From: RGIG5579 sp045541915 | GTDB taxonomy: Bacteria > Bacillota > Clostridia > Oscillospirales > SIG627 | Direction: 5' to 3' | DNA: 64,000 bases | NCBI GenBank assembly: GCA_045541915.1 | Contig: JAZQJZ010000011.1 | Coordinates: 1 to 64,000 of the forward strand | Shown: positions 41,169 to 50,440 of the stretch, one piece after another | Layout of the letters: every line of letters starts with the position of its first letter | Position numbering within the stretch: the first letter of the stretch is position 1 | Notes under the pieces: model-generated | The model's database searches: none | Told to the model about the DNA's origin: nothing | Seen by the model: only the letters and a program-made list of their open reading frames with translations | Made by a program: the position numbers and the translations under genes

Positions 41169-42068
41169 TTAATTGAGATTCAAAAGAAACTCCTCGCCGC
41201 AAAGCTGCGCCAGGATCTCTTCCAGATCTTTGGAATCAAAATATTCCAGGGTGATCTTCCCTCTTCCGGTGCCATCGTCCTTAATGGCAACCTTTCTTCC
41301 CAAGGCGGCGCCGGCGCGACCGGCCACTTCCTTCATCTGAGCCTGGTACACCTCATTTTTGGCCTTATCCTTGGAAACCTTCTTCAAGGGCGCACCGCCC
41401 TCCAGGATGTTCTTGACTGCATCCTCCACTTCCCGGACGGTCATTTCCCGATCCACAATGCAAAGAAGCATATCGGAAATGGCGCCCTCCTCCTTCAAAG
41501 GAAGGAGCGCTCTGGCGTGACCGGCGGAAATAATGCCCTGCTTCAAAAGGCTCTGGGCCGACGAGGGAAGGTGCAAAAGACGCAAGGAATTGGCCACTGC
41601 CGCACGGCTTTTACCGATCTGCCTTGCCGCCTCCTCCTGGGTGAGATTATAAGCGCGCATCAAGGCAGCGTAGCCGTTTGCCTCGTCAATGGGGTTCAGA
41701 TCCTCACGCTGGAGGTTTTCAATGAGGGCAGCCTCCTGGGCCTTCTTCTCATCAAAATCCTTGACGATCACCGGGATCTCCTTCAGTCCCACCAGCTTGG
41801 AGGCGCGATACCGCCTTTCACCGGCAATGATCTGATACCCAGCGCCGAATTTCCGCACCAAAAGGGGCTGGATTACACCGTGGATCCGAATGGAATCCGC
41901 CAATTCCTGCAGGGTTTCATCGTGGAAGGTCTTTCGGTGCTGATTCTCATCGGGATAGACCTTTTCAATGGGCGCGGTGATGACAATTTCCCCCTCCTGA
42001 ATCACTTCGCTTTCCGGAGAGACGGCAAACAGGTCGCCCAGACCCTTGCCCAATGCATTCTTTGCCAT
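41169..42068 (-). CDS. parB: chromosome partitioning protein ParB (Spo0J)
   Basis: A 299-residue ParB-family CTPase and DNA clamp that loads at parS and recruits SMC. The N-terminal CTP-binding part contains GAGYQIIAGERRYRASKLVG (about 87-106) and ALIENLQREDLNPIDEANGY. A central HTH (about 135-160, TQEEAARQIGKSRAAVANSL) contacts parS. The C-terminal dimer domain ends the protein. It lies 2 bp after parA; two parS sites lie just upstream of parA. Confidence 0.95.
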   Translation of the reverse strand: MAKNALGKGLGDLFAVSPESEVIQEGEIVITAPIEKVYPDENQHRKTFHDETLQELADSIRIHGVIQPLLVRKFGAGYQIIAGERRYRASKLVGLKEIPVIVKDFDEKKAQEAALIENLQREDLNPIDEANGYAALMRAYNLTQEEAARQIGKSRAAVANSLRLLHLPSSAQSLLKQGIISAGHARALLPLKEEGAISDMLLCIVDREMTVREVEDAVKNILEGGAPLKKVSKDKAKNEVYQAQMKEVAGRAGAALGRKVAIKDDGTGRGKITLEYFDSKDLEEILAQLCGEEFLLNLN

Positions 42069-42070
42069 AC

Positions 42071-42829
42071 TTAACCTCTTTTCTCCAATTCCCGGGCAAT
42101 TTCCAGATAGCTCTGGGCACCCTTGGAATTTTTATCGTAATAAAGCACCGGCTTTCCGTGGCTGGGGGCCTCAGAAAGGCGCACATTTCTGGGCACGGTG
42201 GTGCGGAAAATCCGATCCGGGAAGTATTTGCGGATCTCAGCGGCCACGGCCAGAGAAAGGTTCAATCTGCCATCGTACATAGTCAGGATCACACCCGCCA
42301 GATCCAGTGCCGGATTATACATCTTTTTTACCAGATTGACTGTATAGATCAGCTGGCTGAGGCCCTCCAGAGCAAAAAACTCGCACTGCATGGGAACGAT
42401 CACACCCTCGGCGGCGCAAAGGCCGTTCAAAGTCAAAAGTCCCAGGCTGGGAGGACAGTCAATGATGATATAATCAAATCCGGTGGCTTGGGAAAGGGCC
42501 TTTTTCAGCACCGATTCCCTGCCGGAAACCCCGGAAAGTCCGATCTCCGCGCCGGCCAGATTCATGGTCGCCGGCACGCACCAAAGCCCCTGGAACGGGG
42601 TTTTCACTGTGGCTTCCTCCACCGTTTTTCCTTCCAGAAGCACATCATAGGTGGAAAGAATCACCTTCTCCTTGGCAATCCCCACGCCGCTGGTGCAGTT
42701 TCCCTGGGGATCCAGATCCACCAGAAGCACTTTTTTTCCTAAAAAACCAAGGGATGCGGCCACATTGACCGCCGAGGTGGTTTTGCCCACGCCACCCTTT
42801 TGGTTTGCAAAAGCAAAAATTTTTGTCAT
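42071..42829 (-). CDS. parA: chromosome partitioning ATPase ParA (Soj)
   Basis: A 252-residue deviant Walker ParA ATPase. The P-loop FANQKGGVGKTTSAVNVAA is at about 6-24, with Walker A' DLDPQGNCT near 40 and Walker B DYIIIDCPPSLG near 115. In Bacillota Soj also controls DnaA. It is first in parA-parB and follows the parS pair. Confidence 0.96.
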   Translation of the reverse strand: MTKIFAFANQKGGVGKTTSAVNVAASLGFLGKKVLLVDLDPQGNCTSGVGIAKEKVILSTYDVLLEGKTVEEATVKTPFQGLWCVPATMNLAGAEIGLSGVSGRESVLKKALSQATGFDYIIIDCPPSLGLLTLNGLCAAEGVIVPMQCEFFALEGLSQLIYTVNLVKKMYNPALDLAGVILTMYDGRLNLSLAVAAEIRKYFPDRIFRTTVPRNVRLSEAPSHGKPVLYYDKNSKGAQSYLEIARELEKRG

Positions 42830-42944
42830 AGTTCACCCATCATTGATATTGTTTTTTTATTATACCCCAGCCATCCCTCTTTTGTCAACGAAAATCCCAC
42901 CGATCCCGGGATTTTTCCCGGGTTTCTATCGCTCGCTCCTCAAT

Positions 42945-42960
42945 TGTTTCACGTGAAACA
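42945..42960. promoter_or_regulatory. parS site 1
   Basis: TGTTTCACGTGAAACA, a perfect 16-bp palindrome identical to the B. subtilis-type parS consensus, in the noc-parA gap. Confidence 0.95.
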
Positions 42961-43002
42961 TTTTCCCAGATGTCCGTTTCACAAAGAAAGGAAAAGCCGG
43001 AA

Positions 43003-43018
43003 TGTTTCACGTGAAACA
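43003..43018. promoter_or_regulatory. parS site 2
   Basis: Second perfect TGTTTCACGTGAAACA, 58 bp from the first and 12 bp past the end of noc. A degenerate half-like stretch (GTTTCAC, 42,976-42,982) lies between. Confidence 0.95.
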
Positions 43019-43030
43019 TTCCGGCGCTGT

Positions 43031-43864
43031 TTAACCGTTTGTAAACTTGGGAATCCGAATGGAATATGTAATGAAGCTTTCCTCTTCCTTTTTGTCCGCC
43101 TCTACCGAAACTCCAGCCTCCCGGATGTTGAAGATGGCCCGATCCACAGAATTGACAAAAAGGCGCACGTCCTTGACCACAAGGCGGCGCACCGGCTTTG
43201 GCTTGGGACGGACTCTGGGCGGCATTTCGGCGGAAAACTCCTCCGGATGGCTCAAAAGGCCGTCCAGAAACTCCTCGGTGCGACGGACGCTGAATTCGTG
43301 CTCCACCACAAATTTCAGCGCGTAAAGACGCAAAACCGGATCACCCACCCGAAGCAAAGCTCTGGCGTGGCGCTGGGATAGGCCGTTTTCCGTGATGATC
43401 ACCCTCTCCTCCCGGGAAAGGCGCAGAAGGCGGATCTTATTGGCAATGCCGCTTTGGCTCTGGCCCAGGCGCTCTGCCAGCTCTGACTGGGTATAATGGA
43501 AGGATTTCAGCAGTCGGTCCAGGGCGGCGGCCTCCTCAAACAGATCCAGATCCTCCCGCATGAGATTTTCAACCAGTGACATTTCCGCCCCCATTCTGCC
43601 TCCCACATCCACCACGCGGCAAGGCACCGTTTCCATTTCCAGGATCTTGGCGGCGCGCAGTCTTCTTTCTCCCAGGATCAATTCATATTCACCGCCGATT
43701 TCGCGCACGGTCAAGGGCGAGAGCATTCCGTACCGGGCGATGCTCTCCGTTAGGGATGAGAGTGATTCCTGAGGAAAATTCTGCCTGGCCTGATAAGGAT
43801 TGGGATAAATTCGGTTTGTTGGCAAAAAGTGCAGGTTTTCCGTTTTCTTTTTTGATTTCCACAT
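43031..43864 (-). CDS. noc: nucleoid occlusion protein Noc (ParB paralogue)
   Basis: A 277-residue ParB-fold protein upstream of parA-parB, the position of noc in Bacillus. It has the CTP-binding block EIGGEYELILGERRLRAAKIL, LVENLMREDLDLFEEAAAL, and an HTH YTQSELAERLGQSQSGIANKIRLL. Noc binds dispersed sites and the membrane to stop septation over DNA. The N-terminal MWKSKKKTEN is short and basic, in keeping with a membrane-targeting helix, though not clearly amphipathic. The start at 43864 follows GGAAAGGAG; the longer reading from 43954 lacks support. It could also be a second parS-binding ParB. Confidence 0.82.
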   Translation of the reverse strand: MWKSKKKTENLHFLPTNRIYPNPYQARQNFPQESLSSLTESIARYGMLSPLTVREIGGEYELILGERRLRAAKILEMETVPCRVVDVGGRMGAEMSLVENLMREDLDLFEEAAALDRLLKSFHYTQSELAERLGQSQSGIANKIRLLRLSREERVIITENGLSQRHARALLRVGDPVLRLYALKFVVEHEFSVRRTEEFLDGLLSHPEEFSAEMPPRVRPKPKPVRRLVVKDVRLFVNSVDRAIFNIREAGVSVEADKKEEESFITYSIRIPKFTNG

Positions 43865-44011
43865 GTTTTTCGCTCCTTTCCACACCATTTTAAGAAAATT
43901 CAACAGAAAATTTTGACAAAGGGTGGTGTTGGAAATTGTCCTCTTTTGTCGCAATTTGTATTTTGTTTACAATAAATTGTTTTTCCTGAGGAGAAAGAAA
44001 AAGAAATGTCA

Positions 44012-44040
44012 TTGACCGGCAGTGTCTTTTATGTTACAAT
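44012..44040 (+). promoter_or_regulatory. sigma-A promoter of the dnaD-dnaI pair
   Basis: TTGACC (44012-44017), 17-bp spacer, TACAAT (44035-44040), 30 bp before the DnaD-like start. Confidence 0.75.
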
Positions 44041-44069
44041 AAGGTGAGAAAATATCCACAGGAGATACT

Positions 44070-45032
44070 ATGATCTATCGAATTGCTTGTACCTATCCGG
44101 ATTCGCTGATGATGCTACCGGAGGAGGTTTTGGAACGCTTGCCGGAGGCAGGGGACAGGGAGATCCGCATTTTACTGCACTTAGCGTCCCTTCTGGGCCA
44201 CGGCGCCATTGAGGAGGATGACCTGGTGGACACATTGTCCTCCCATTTTGACCCCCAGGAGGTTCGCCTTGCCATTGCCTTTTGGAGAGGATGCGGCATT
44301 CTGGATACCGATTTGCCGGAAGTAATGCCCCGAGGCGAGCGGAAAAAAACCAAGTCCACGGAAAAAAAGGCCCCGAAAAAGGTGATCGATGCTGAGGAAG
44401 CGCCCTTTTATTCCGCAAAAGACCTGGCTGAGGCGGCAGAGAATGTGCCCGATTTTAAAAATCTGGTCTCCTTTGCAGAGGGTCGCCTGGAAAAGGTGAT
44501 GAATACCAGCGAATTGGCCCGGCTTTATTCCTTCCTGGATTATCTGAAAATGCCTCTTGATGTGGTGATGCTGGTGATTGAGGACTGCGTTTCCAGGGAG
44601 AAAAAGAGTCTGCGCTACATTACCAAAATGCTCACCTCCTTCCAGGACGACGGCATTGATACCTATGAAAAGGCAGAAGCCTATTTTGCCTCCCGTCAGG
44701 AGAAGATGCAGTATGAAAGGATTGTGCGGCGACTTTTCGGCCTGGGCGAGAGAAAATTGACCTCGGCGGAGGATGAAATTCTTTCCACCTGGCGAAATAA
44801 ATTCTGCTACGGGGAAGAGATGCTGAATGCCGCTTACGAGAAAACCGTAGCATCCGCCAAGAATCCCTCGATCAAATATATGCATAAAATTTTGGAAGGC
44901 TGGTTTAAAGACGGGATCCAATCCCCGGATCAGATCGGAAAGAGCTCACCCGGAGGGGAAAAGGCCGCCAAGAGCTACGATCTGGACGATTTCTTTCAGC
45001 AAGCCGTTTCCAAGGGCAGAAAAAAGTTATAA
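44070..45032 (+). CDS. DnaD-domain replication initiation protein
   Basis: A 320-residue protein with an N-terminal winged-helix-like region (about 1-90), a Lys-rich linker (about 90-110) and DnaD-like helical repeats: about 125-200 (VSFAEGRLEKVMNTSELARLY, DVVMLVIEDCV) and 205-290 (ERIVRRLFGLGERKLTSAED, ending with the YMHKILEGWFKDGI motif that resembles the YxxxI DnaD signature). DnaD/DnaB proteins help load the replicative helicase at oriC. Its partner, a DnaC/DnaI-type loader, starts 9 bp downstream. Confidence 0.85.
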   Translation: MIYRIACTYPDSLMMLPEEVLERLPEAGDREIRILLHLASLLGHGAIEEDDLVDTLSSHFDPQEVRLAIAFWRGCGILDTDLPEVMPRGERKKTKSTEKKAPKKVIDAEEAPFYSAKDLAEAAENVPDFKNLVSFAEGRLEKVMNTSELARLYSFLDYLKMPLDVVMLVIEDCVSREKKSLRYITKMLTSFQDDGIDTYEKAEAYFASRQEKMQYERIVRRLFGLGERKLTSAEDEILSTWRNKFCYGEEMLNAAYEKTVASAKNPSIKYMHKILEGWFKDGIQSPDQIGKSSPGGEKAAKSYDLDDFFQQAVSKGRKKL

Positions 45033-45041
45033 GGGGCTATT

Positions 45042-46028
45042 ATGTTCAACAAAGAAAATCTTGAAATTGTCACCGAGCGCTTTGAAAAGCGCAGACTTTC
45101 CGCTGAAATGATCGCAGAGCAAAACGCCCGGGAGGCAGAGGAAAAGAATCCGGAGCTGCGACGGGTTGGCATCCAAATGCGCGGTATTGCCGTTCGGGTG
45201 CTGGAGGAGAGCATGAAAGGCGGTAAAGATCTGGCAGGGCGCGTGGCAAAAATCACCGAAGAAAACCGAGCCCTCCAGGAGGAATACCGCCGCATCCTGG
45301 TGGAAATGGGCCTTCCCGAGGATCACACCCGCCCAAAGAGAAAATGCTCCCTTTGCGCCGATACCGGCTTTGTGGAAAATAGAATGTGCAGTTGTATGAA
45401 AAGGGAAGTGGTTCTGGAAGGATACGCCACCTCCGGCATCGGAAAGCTTTTGAAAAAACAGCGCTTTGACAATTTCGATCTCTCCTATTATTCCACCGCC
45501 CTTTTAGAAGACAAGCGCTACAGTCCCCGGGATGTGATGGAGGGCATTGTGAAGGAAGCCCGTGCCTATGCCGACGAGTTTTCCCTTCAGTCTCCCTCAC
45601 TTTTGTTCATCGGCGGCACGGGCCTGGGAAAGACCCACCTTTCCAGCGCCATTGCAGGGGTGGTCATTGAAAAAGGCTTTGATGTGGCATACGAATCCGC
45701 TCCCATGGTGGCCAGCCTCTTTGAAAAGGCAAGATTCGGAAAGGAAGAGGGCACGGAAGAGAAGCTGGAGCGGCTGATGGAAGCCGAGCTTCTCATTCTG
45801 GACGATCTGGGCACCGAGCCCAATTCCTCCACCACCGCCTCCGCCTTTTATCAGCTGATCAATCACCGGGTCTCCATTGGAGAAAAGCCCACCATCATCA
45901 GCACCAATCTTACCTACCGCCAGCTGGAAAAGCAGTATGACACCGCCATTTTATCCCGCCTTTTGGGCGAATTTGAAGTCAAGCTCTTCCAGGGAGAAGA
46001 TGTGAGAATGGCAAAGCTGAGAGGATAA
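45042..46028 (+). CDS. DnaC/DnaI-type helicase loader ATPase
   Basis: A 328-residue AAA+ protein. The N-terminal part has a Cys cluster (CSLCADTGFVENRMCSC, about 105-121) that probably binds zinc, as in DnaI. The ATPase part has Walker A FIGGTGLGKTHLSSAIAG (about 189-206), Walker B LLILDDLGTE (about 245-254) and sensor-I ISTNLTYRQL. It would load the DnaB-type helicase. It forms a two-gene operon with the DnaD-like gene and ends at a bidirectional terminator. Confidence 0.9.
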   Translation: MFNKENLEIVTERFEKRRLSAEMIAEQNAREAEEKNPELRRVGIQMRGIAVRVLEESMKGGKDLAGRVAKITEENRALQEEYRRILVEMGLPEDHTRPKRKCSLCADTGFVENRMCSCMKREVVLEGYATSGIGKLLKKQRFDNFDLSYYSTALLEDKRYSPRDVMEGIVKEARAYADEFSLQSPSLLFIGGTGLGKTHLSSAIAGVVIEKGFDVAYESAPMVASLFEKARFGKEEGTEEKLERLMEAELLILDDLGTEPNSSTTASAFYQLINHRVSIGEKPTIISTNLTYRQLEKQYDTAILSRLLGEFEVKLFQGEDVRMAKLRG

Positions 46029-46043
46029 ATGAAAAACAGAATC

Positions 46044-46078
46044 AAAAAACCTCGATGAATTTCATCGAGGTTTTTTTC
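46044..46078. terminator. bidirectional terminator between convergent genes
   Basis: AAAAAACCTCGATGAA and TTTCATCGAGGTTTTTTT (46,044-46,078) form an 11-bp stem with A- and T-runs on both sides. It serves the dnaI-like gene and the leftward DUF896 gene. Confidence 0.92.
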
Positions 46079-46081
46079 TTT

Positions 46082-46294
46082 TTACTGTTCTTTTTTCTTA
46101 ATGAGAGGCTCAATGGAGCCGTCTTCATTCTGAATGTCGATCTTCTCCAGCGCCGCCAGGGTGTTGCGCCGAAAATCATCAATGTATTCCTTGCGCAGTC
46201 TCTGCTGCTCGGCCCGTTCCAGATCCGTCAGGCCCTCAGGGGTCTTGGATTTTCTGGCCAAGGCATTGATCCGTTCGATCTTCTCTTGTGTCAT
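46082..46294 (-). CDS. DUF896 (YnzC-like) small protein
   Basis: A 70-residue two-helix protein of the DUF896 family, with IERINALARKSKTPEGLTDLE and EQQRLRKEYIDDFRRN. B. subtilis YnzC-type proteins are small cytoplasmic proteins linked to SOS-related operons but with no firm function. The ATG overlaps the phosphomutase stop by 4 bp. Last gene of the leftward block. Confidence 0.9.
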   Translation of the reverse strand: MTQEKIERINALARKSKTPEGLTDLERAEQQRLRKEYIDDFRRNTLAALEKIDIQNEDGSIEPLIKKKEQ

Positions 46295-47802
46295 GCCAAA
46301 AACTCCTTCAAAGGACGAAGATCCACTGCGCTCTGATCCTGCAGGAAGGAAAGGAGCTTTTCAGCCAGCACCTTGCAGCCGCCCTTGAGATTGGATTCAA
46401 TGTTCAAAGGCATCACCGGATCGTGAACGGAAAGGCGCAGAAGGAACCAGCCGTCTCCATCGCCTTCGCCAAAGGAGATGCGAACGCCCTCAAAGCTATC
46501 ATCTGCCACAGACCAGCCCATTTTTCTGCCGTACTCCTCCAGATCGGAAAGGAGCTTTTCACCGGCGGGACGGAAATCGTTTTCAGTAATGTCAAAGCGA
46601 AGCTCCACCGATTCCAGGGGCTCGGAAAGGGTGGCGATCAGATCCACCACGTTTTTGCCCTCTTTTTTCATTTTGGCGGCTTCAATGAGGATTCTGGTGG
46701 CCAGATACGCTCCGTCATCCAAAAAGTAATTTTCCCGCAGAGCCGCGTGGCCGCTGGTTTCAATGGCAAGGGGCGTATTGATCCCGGCCTTGTTCATTTC
46801 AATGGCCTTGTTGATCACATTCTTATATCCGCGCTTGAAGCGAATGTGCTTTCCGCCCAGATCCTGTTCAATAAAGACCTTCAGACCGGAGGAGGTAATG
46901 GAGTCGGTGACCACAGCGCCGCCGGGATTGTCCTGGAGGGCGATCACAGAGGAAAGAGCAACCAGGCGGTTGCGGTTGATCTCACGTCCGGTGGAATCCA
47001 CACATCCGGCACGGTCCACGTCCGTATCGAAAATAATACCCAGATCCGCTCCGGCTCGCTTCACCGCACGGCAAGCAAAGCCCATGGCCTCCTTGTTTTC
47101 CGGATTGGGAATATGATTGGGGAAGGATCCGTCCGGCTCTAAAAATTCGGATCCGGAGCAGTCACAGCCCAAGGGCTCCAGAACCTTGGAAACGTAAAAG
47201 CCGCCGGCGCCGTTTCCGGCATCCACCGTCACATGAAATCCCTTTAAGGGCTCCTGGCCGCCGCCAACGCCCTGGCGGATCATCTCTCTCAAGCGCTGAG
47301 CATAGGTATCCATATAAGAAACCTCTTCCGACACACCGCCGGGAGAGTTGGGAGCAAATTTCTCTTCCTGGCAAAGGGTGAGGATCTCCTTGATATCATC
47401 TCCCTCAAGACCGCCGCTGGGAAGGAAAAACTTCAGACCGTTTCGGTTCCAGGGGTGGTGAGACGCGGTGATCTGCACTGCCGCATCGGTTTTCAGGTCA
47501 ACGGTGGTCATAAACATAGCCGGGGTAGAAGCAAGGGCGCAAAGAAGAACACGCACACCCTTTTCCTTCAAGGTCTTTTCCAAAACGCCCATAATTCTGG
47601 GGCCGGAAAGACGGCTGTCTCTGCCGATGGCAACCGTCAATGCTTCTTTGCCGGTCTTTTCCTTCAACCAAAGGACAAAGGCTGCGGCGATCTTTTCCAC
47701 GATCTCATCCGTCAGATCCACATGTTGTCCTTCCACGCCCTCCAGGGCCACACCGCGGATATCCGTTCCGCTTTTCAAATGCTTCCAGGGTTCTTTTAGC
47801 AT
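46291..47802 (-). CDS. phosphomannomutase/phosphoglucomutase
   Basis: A 503-residue alpha-D-phosphohexomutase that moves phosphate between C1 and C6 of mannose or glucose for glycan precursors. The phosphoserine loop reads ITASHHPWNRNGLKFF (about 112-127), the Mg loop IIFDTDVDRAG (about 250-260), the sugar loop AIETSGHAALREN (about 345-357) and a C-terminal phosphate-binding domain. It lies between ftsK and the DUF896 gene, a setting that says little about substrate. Confidence 0.88.
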   Translation of the reverse strand: MLKEPWKHLKSGTDIRGVALEGVEGQHVDLTDEIVEKIAAAFVLWLKEKTGKEALTVAIGRDSRLSGPRIMGVLEKTLKEKGVRVLLCALASTPAMFMTTVDLKTDAAVQITASHHPWNRNGLKFFLPSGGLEGDDIKEILTLCQEEKFAPNSPGGVSEEVSYMDTYAQRLREMIRQGVGGGQEPLKGFHVTVDAGNGAGGFYVSKVLEPLGCDCSGSEFLEPDGSFPNHIPNPENKEAMGFACRAVKRAGADLGIIFDTDVDRAGCVDSTGREINRNRLVALSSVIALQDNPGGAVVTDSITSSGLKVFIEQDLGGKHIRFKRGYKNVINKAIEMNKAGINTPLAIETSGHAALRENYFLDDGAYLATRILIEAAKMKKEGKNVVDLIATLSEPLESVELRFDITENDFRPAGEKLLSDLEEYGRKMGWSVADDSFEGVRISFGEGDGDGWFLLRLSVHDPVMPLNIESNLKGGCKVLAEKLLSFLQDQSAVDLRPLKEFLA

Positions 47803-47838
47803 CGTATCCTCCGTTTCTGTTCTGAGAACAAGTAAAAT

Positions 47839-50439
47839 TTATTGAATGGGCGTCTCTTCCAGAGCGCGCATTTTATATTCGGTAAAGTATTGCTCGGACC
47901 AGAGTACTTCTCTCGGCTTGGAGCCGGCATAAGGGCCAACCACATTCATTTCTGCCATAAAGTCCACCAACTTTGCCGCACGGGCATAGCCCACACTGAG
48001 CTTTCTCTGGAGCAGGGAAGTGGAAACCTTCTTTTCCGTCACCGCTACTTCAATGGCCTTTTCCAAAAGGGGATCCTTATCGGCAAAGAGACCGATCATG
48101 CCACCTTCGCCCTCTTCCTCGCCACCGGCAAAGAAGCCGCCCTTTTTCTTTTCGCCGCACCTCTGGGCTTCCCGTTCAATGAGATTGGAGACAGCCTCGT
48201 CATAATGAGCCTCTCTCTGTTTGCGGATAAAGTCACACACCGCTTCGATCTCGGAATCGGAAACAAAGCTGCCCTGCACGCGAAGAGGCTTGGGGATACC
48301 CACAGGGGCATAGAGCATATCGCCCTTACCCATCAGTTTTTCTGCGCCTTGAATGTCAATGATGGTACGGGAGTCCACCTGGCTTGCCACGGTACAGGCA
48401 ATACGGGAGGGAACATTGGCCTTGATCAGACCGGTAATGACGTCTACCGAGGGTCTCTGGGTACCGATCACCAGGTGCATACCGGCGGCTCTCGCCTTCT
48501 GCGCCAGACGGCAAATGCTGGTTTCCACCTCGTCCCGGGCGGTCATCATCAGATCCGCCAATTCGTCAATGAAAATGACAATGTGGCTCATGTGGCGCTT
48601 TTCGGGATCGTTTTTGGTGATCTCATTGTAGCTCTTAATATCCCGAACGCCCACCTCTTCCATTTCAATGAAGCGTTTTTCCATTTCGATCACCGCCCAG
48701 TTCAAAGCACCGGCGGCCTTTTTGGAATCGCTCACCACGGGAACCAGAAGATGGGGGATCCGGTTATAAACACCCATTTCCACCTTTTTCGGATCAATGA
48801 GGATCAGCTGCACCTCTTCCGGCTTTGCCCGGTAGAGAATGCTCATGATCAGAGAGTTTAAGCAAACGGATTTACCCATACCGGTGGCACCGGCAATGAG
48901 AATATGAGGCATTTTGGAAAGATCGCAGAAAATGGCTTTTCCGGCCACATCCTTACCCAGACAGCAGTGAAGCCTGGAGGGAGCAGAGGAAAAATCATCC
49001 CGCTCGATCAGTTCTCTTAAATAAACCGTCTCTCTGGCTTTGTTTGGCACTTCAATGCCCACCGCCTCTTTACCGGGAATGGGCGCTTCGATTCTGACGC
49101 CGCCTGCCGCCAGGGAAAGGGCAATATCATCGGAAAGATTGACAATGGAGCGAACCCGCACACCCGGCTGGGGCTGAAGCTCGTATCGGGTAACCGCCGG
49201 GCCCTTGGCAATGCCGCAAATGCTGGTTTTCACACCAAAGCTTGCCAGGGTCTCCACCAGCTTTTTGGCGGTGCTTTCCTGCTCTGCCATGGAGCTTTGA
49301 GAGGCCGCAGGGCCTGCTTGCAGAAGGGATGTGGGAGGGAAGCGGTATTCTTCCTCCACCGGCTCGGCTTCGGTTTCCTCCGGGAACAGATCCCGGGCTT
49401 CGGTCTCCATTTCCTCCCCGTGCTTCTTCTTCAGATCCTCCTTCAGCTGGGATTCCACCTGATTCAGATCCAAGGGCTCATCCTCCACCGGCTCTTCCAT
49501 GCCTTCGGACGATGAGGAAAAAATCTCCGCCAATTCCTCCTTAAGGCTGGGCGCCGGCTCGGATTCGATTTCTTCAATGGGAGTAAATTCGGAAACGGGG
49601 ACGATCTTCTCCTCCCGCTCCATTTCCTCCAAGGGCAAGCGAATGTGCACCTGATCGTCCGGAATCAGATCCTCCGGTGAGGGCTCGGTCACTTCCTCGC
49701 CGCTTTCCAGATTCACCGGGCATTTTTCTTTTTTCTTTTTTTCTTCTCTGGCCTCTTTTTTCACATTGTATTTATCCTTGGCTCTTTCCTCTGCCAGACG
49801 AAGGCGCTCCATTTCCCGTCTTTCTCTTTCTTCTGCCTGACGGTCCCTTCTCTCTTCACGGCCCTGGCGCATCTTTTCACCCAGGGGAATGAAAATGGCC
49901 CGAACCAATTCAGCCGGGGTTTTTCCCACCAAAAAGGAGGAAAAGACCAGAACGGCGATCACCGCCACCACCGGGGTAAAGACTCCAACGGTTTTTTCCA
50001 AAAGGGCATATACCATACCGCCCACAAGGCCGCCGCCGGAAAGGTCCACACCGGAAAGATAGTTATCCGCCGGAGTAAAGACCGGCTCGGTCTGATGAAT
50101 CAGGGCGCAAAGCACCCCAAGAAAGGTCATATTGCCAAAGGTAAACCAGAATTTATAAAGATTGCTTCCGGCCGTCAGATCGCGCTTGTAAAAAATGGCG
50201 TGCAGCGTTAAAAACACCGGAAAAAAATACGCGCCAACGGAGAAAAGGCCGCAAAGAAACACACTGGCCTTTCCGAAATATCCCAATTTCTCCTCGCCCA
50301 AAAGAAAGCAAAGGGCGAAGAACAGGGCAAAGATCCCCAGAATATAGGGCATTAAAATATGAATCGCCGAATCCTCCGGACGCCGCCGGGCCTTTAAGTC
50401 CTTGGGCGAACGCTTGGCGGTTTTCTTTTTTTGTGGCAT
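47839..50439 (-). CDS. ftsK: DNA translocase FtsK/SpoIIIE
   Basis: An 866-residue septal DNA pump. Four N-terminal transmembrane helices cover about 25-165; a long charged linker (about 185-375, with a Glu/Arg-rich coiled stretch) follows. The motor domain (about 380-790) has Walker A GATGMGKSVCLNSL and Walker B IVIFIDELADLMM. A winged-helix gamma domain ends the protein (SLLQRKLSVGYARAAKLVDFM). It clears chromosome ends from the septum and, if the host sporulates, could serve as SpoIIIE. It begins 1 bp after the RNHCP gene. Confidence 0.95.
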   Translation of the reverse strand: MPQKKKTAKRSPKDLKARRRPEDSAIHILMPYILGIFALFFALCFLLGEEKLGYFGKASVFLCGLFSVGAYFFPVFLTLHAIFYKRDLTAGSNLYKFWFTFGNMTFLGVLCALIHQTEPVFTPADNYLSGVDLSGGGLVGGMVYALLEKTVGVFTPVVAVIAVLVFSSFLVGKTPAELVRAIFIPLGEKMRQGREERRDRQAEERERREMERLRLAEERAKDKYNVKKEAREEKKKKEKCPVNLESGEEVTEPSPEDLIPDDQVHIRLPLEEMEREEKIVPVSEFTPIEEIESEPAPSLKEELAEIFSSSSEGMEEPVEDEPLDLNQVESQLKEDLKKKHGEEMETEARDLFPEETEAEPVEEEYRFPPTSLLQAGPAASQSSMAEQESTAKKLVETLASFGVKTSICGIAKGPAVTRYELQPQPGVRVRSIVNLSDDIALSLAAGGVRIEAPIPGKEAVGIEVPNKARETVYLRELIERDDFSSAPSRLHCCLGKDVAGKAIFCDLSKMPHILIAGATGMGKSVCLNSLIMSILYRAKPEEVQLILIDPKKVEMGVYNRIPHLLVPVVSDSKKAAGALNWAVIEMEKRFIEMEEVGVRDIKSYNEITKNDPEKRHMSHIVIFIDELADLMMTARDEVETSICRLAQKARAAGMHLVIGTQRPSVDVITGLIKANVPSRIACTVASQVDSRTIIDIQGAEKLMGKGDMLYAPVGIPKPLRVQGSFVSDSEIEAVCDFIRKQREAHYDEAVSNLIEREAQRCGEKKKGGFFAGGEEEGEGGMIGLFADKDPLLEKAIEVAVTEKKVSTSLLQRKLSVGYARAAKLVDFMAEMNVVGPYAGSKPREVLWSEQYFTEYKMRALEETPIQ

Positions 50440-50440
50440 A

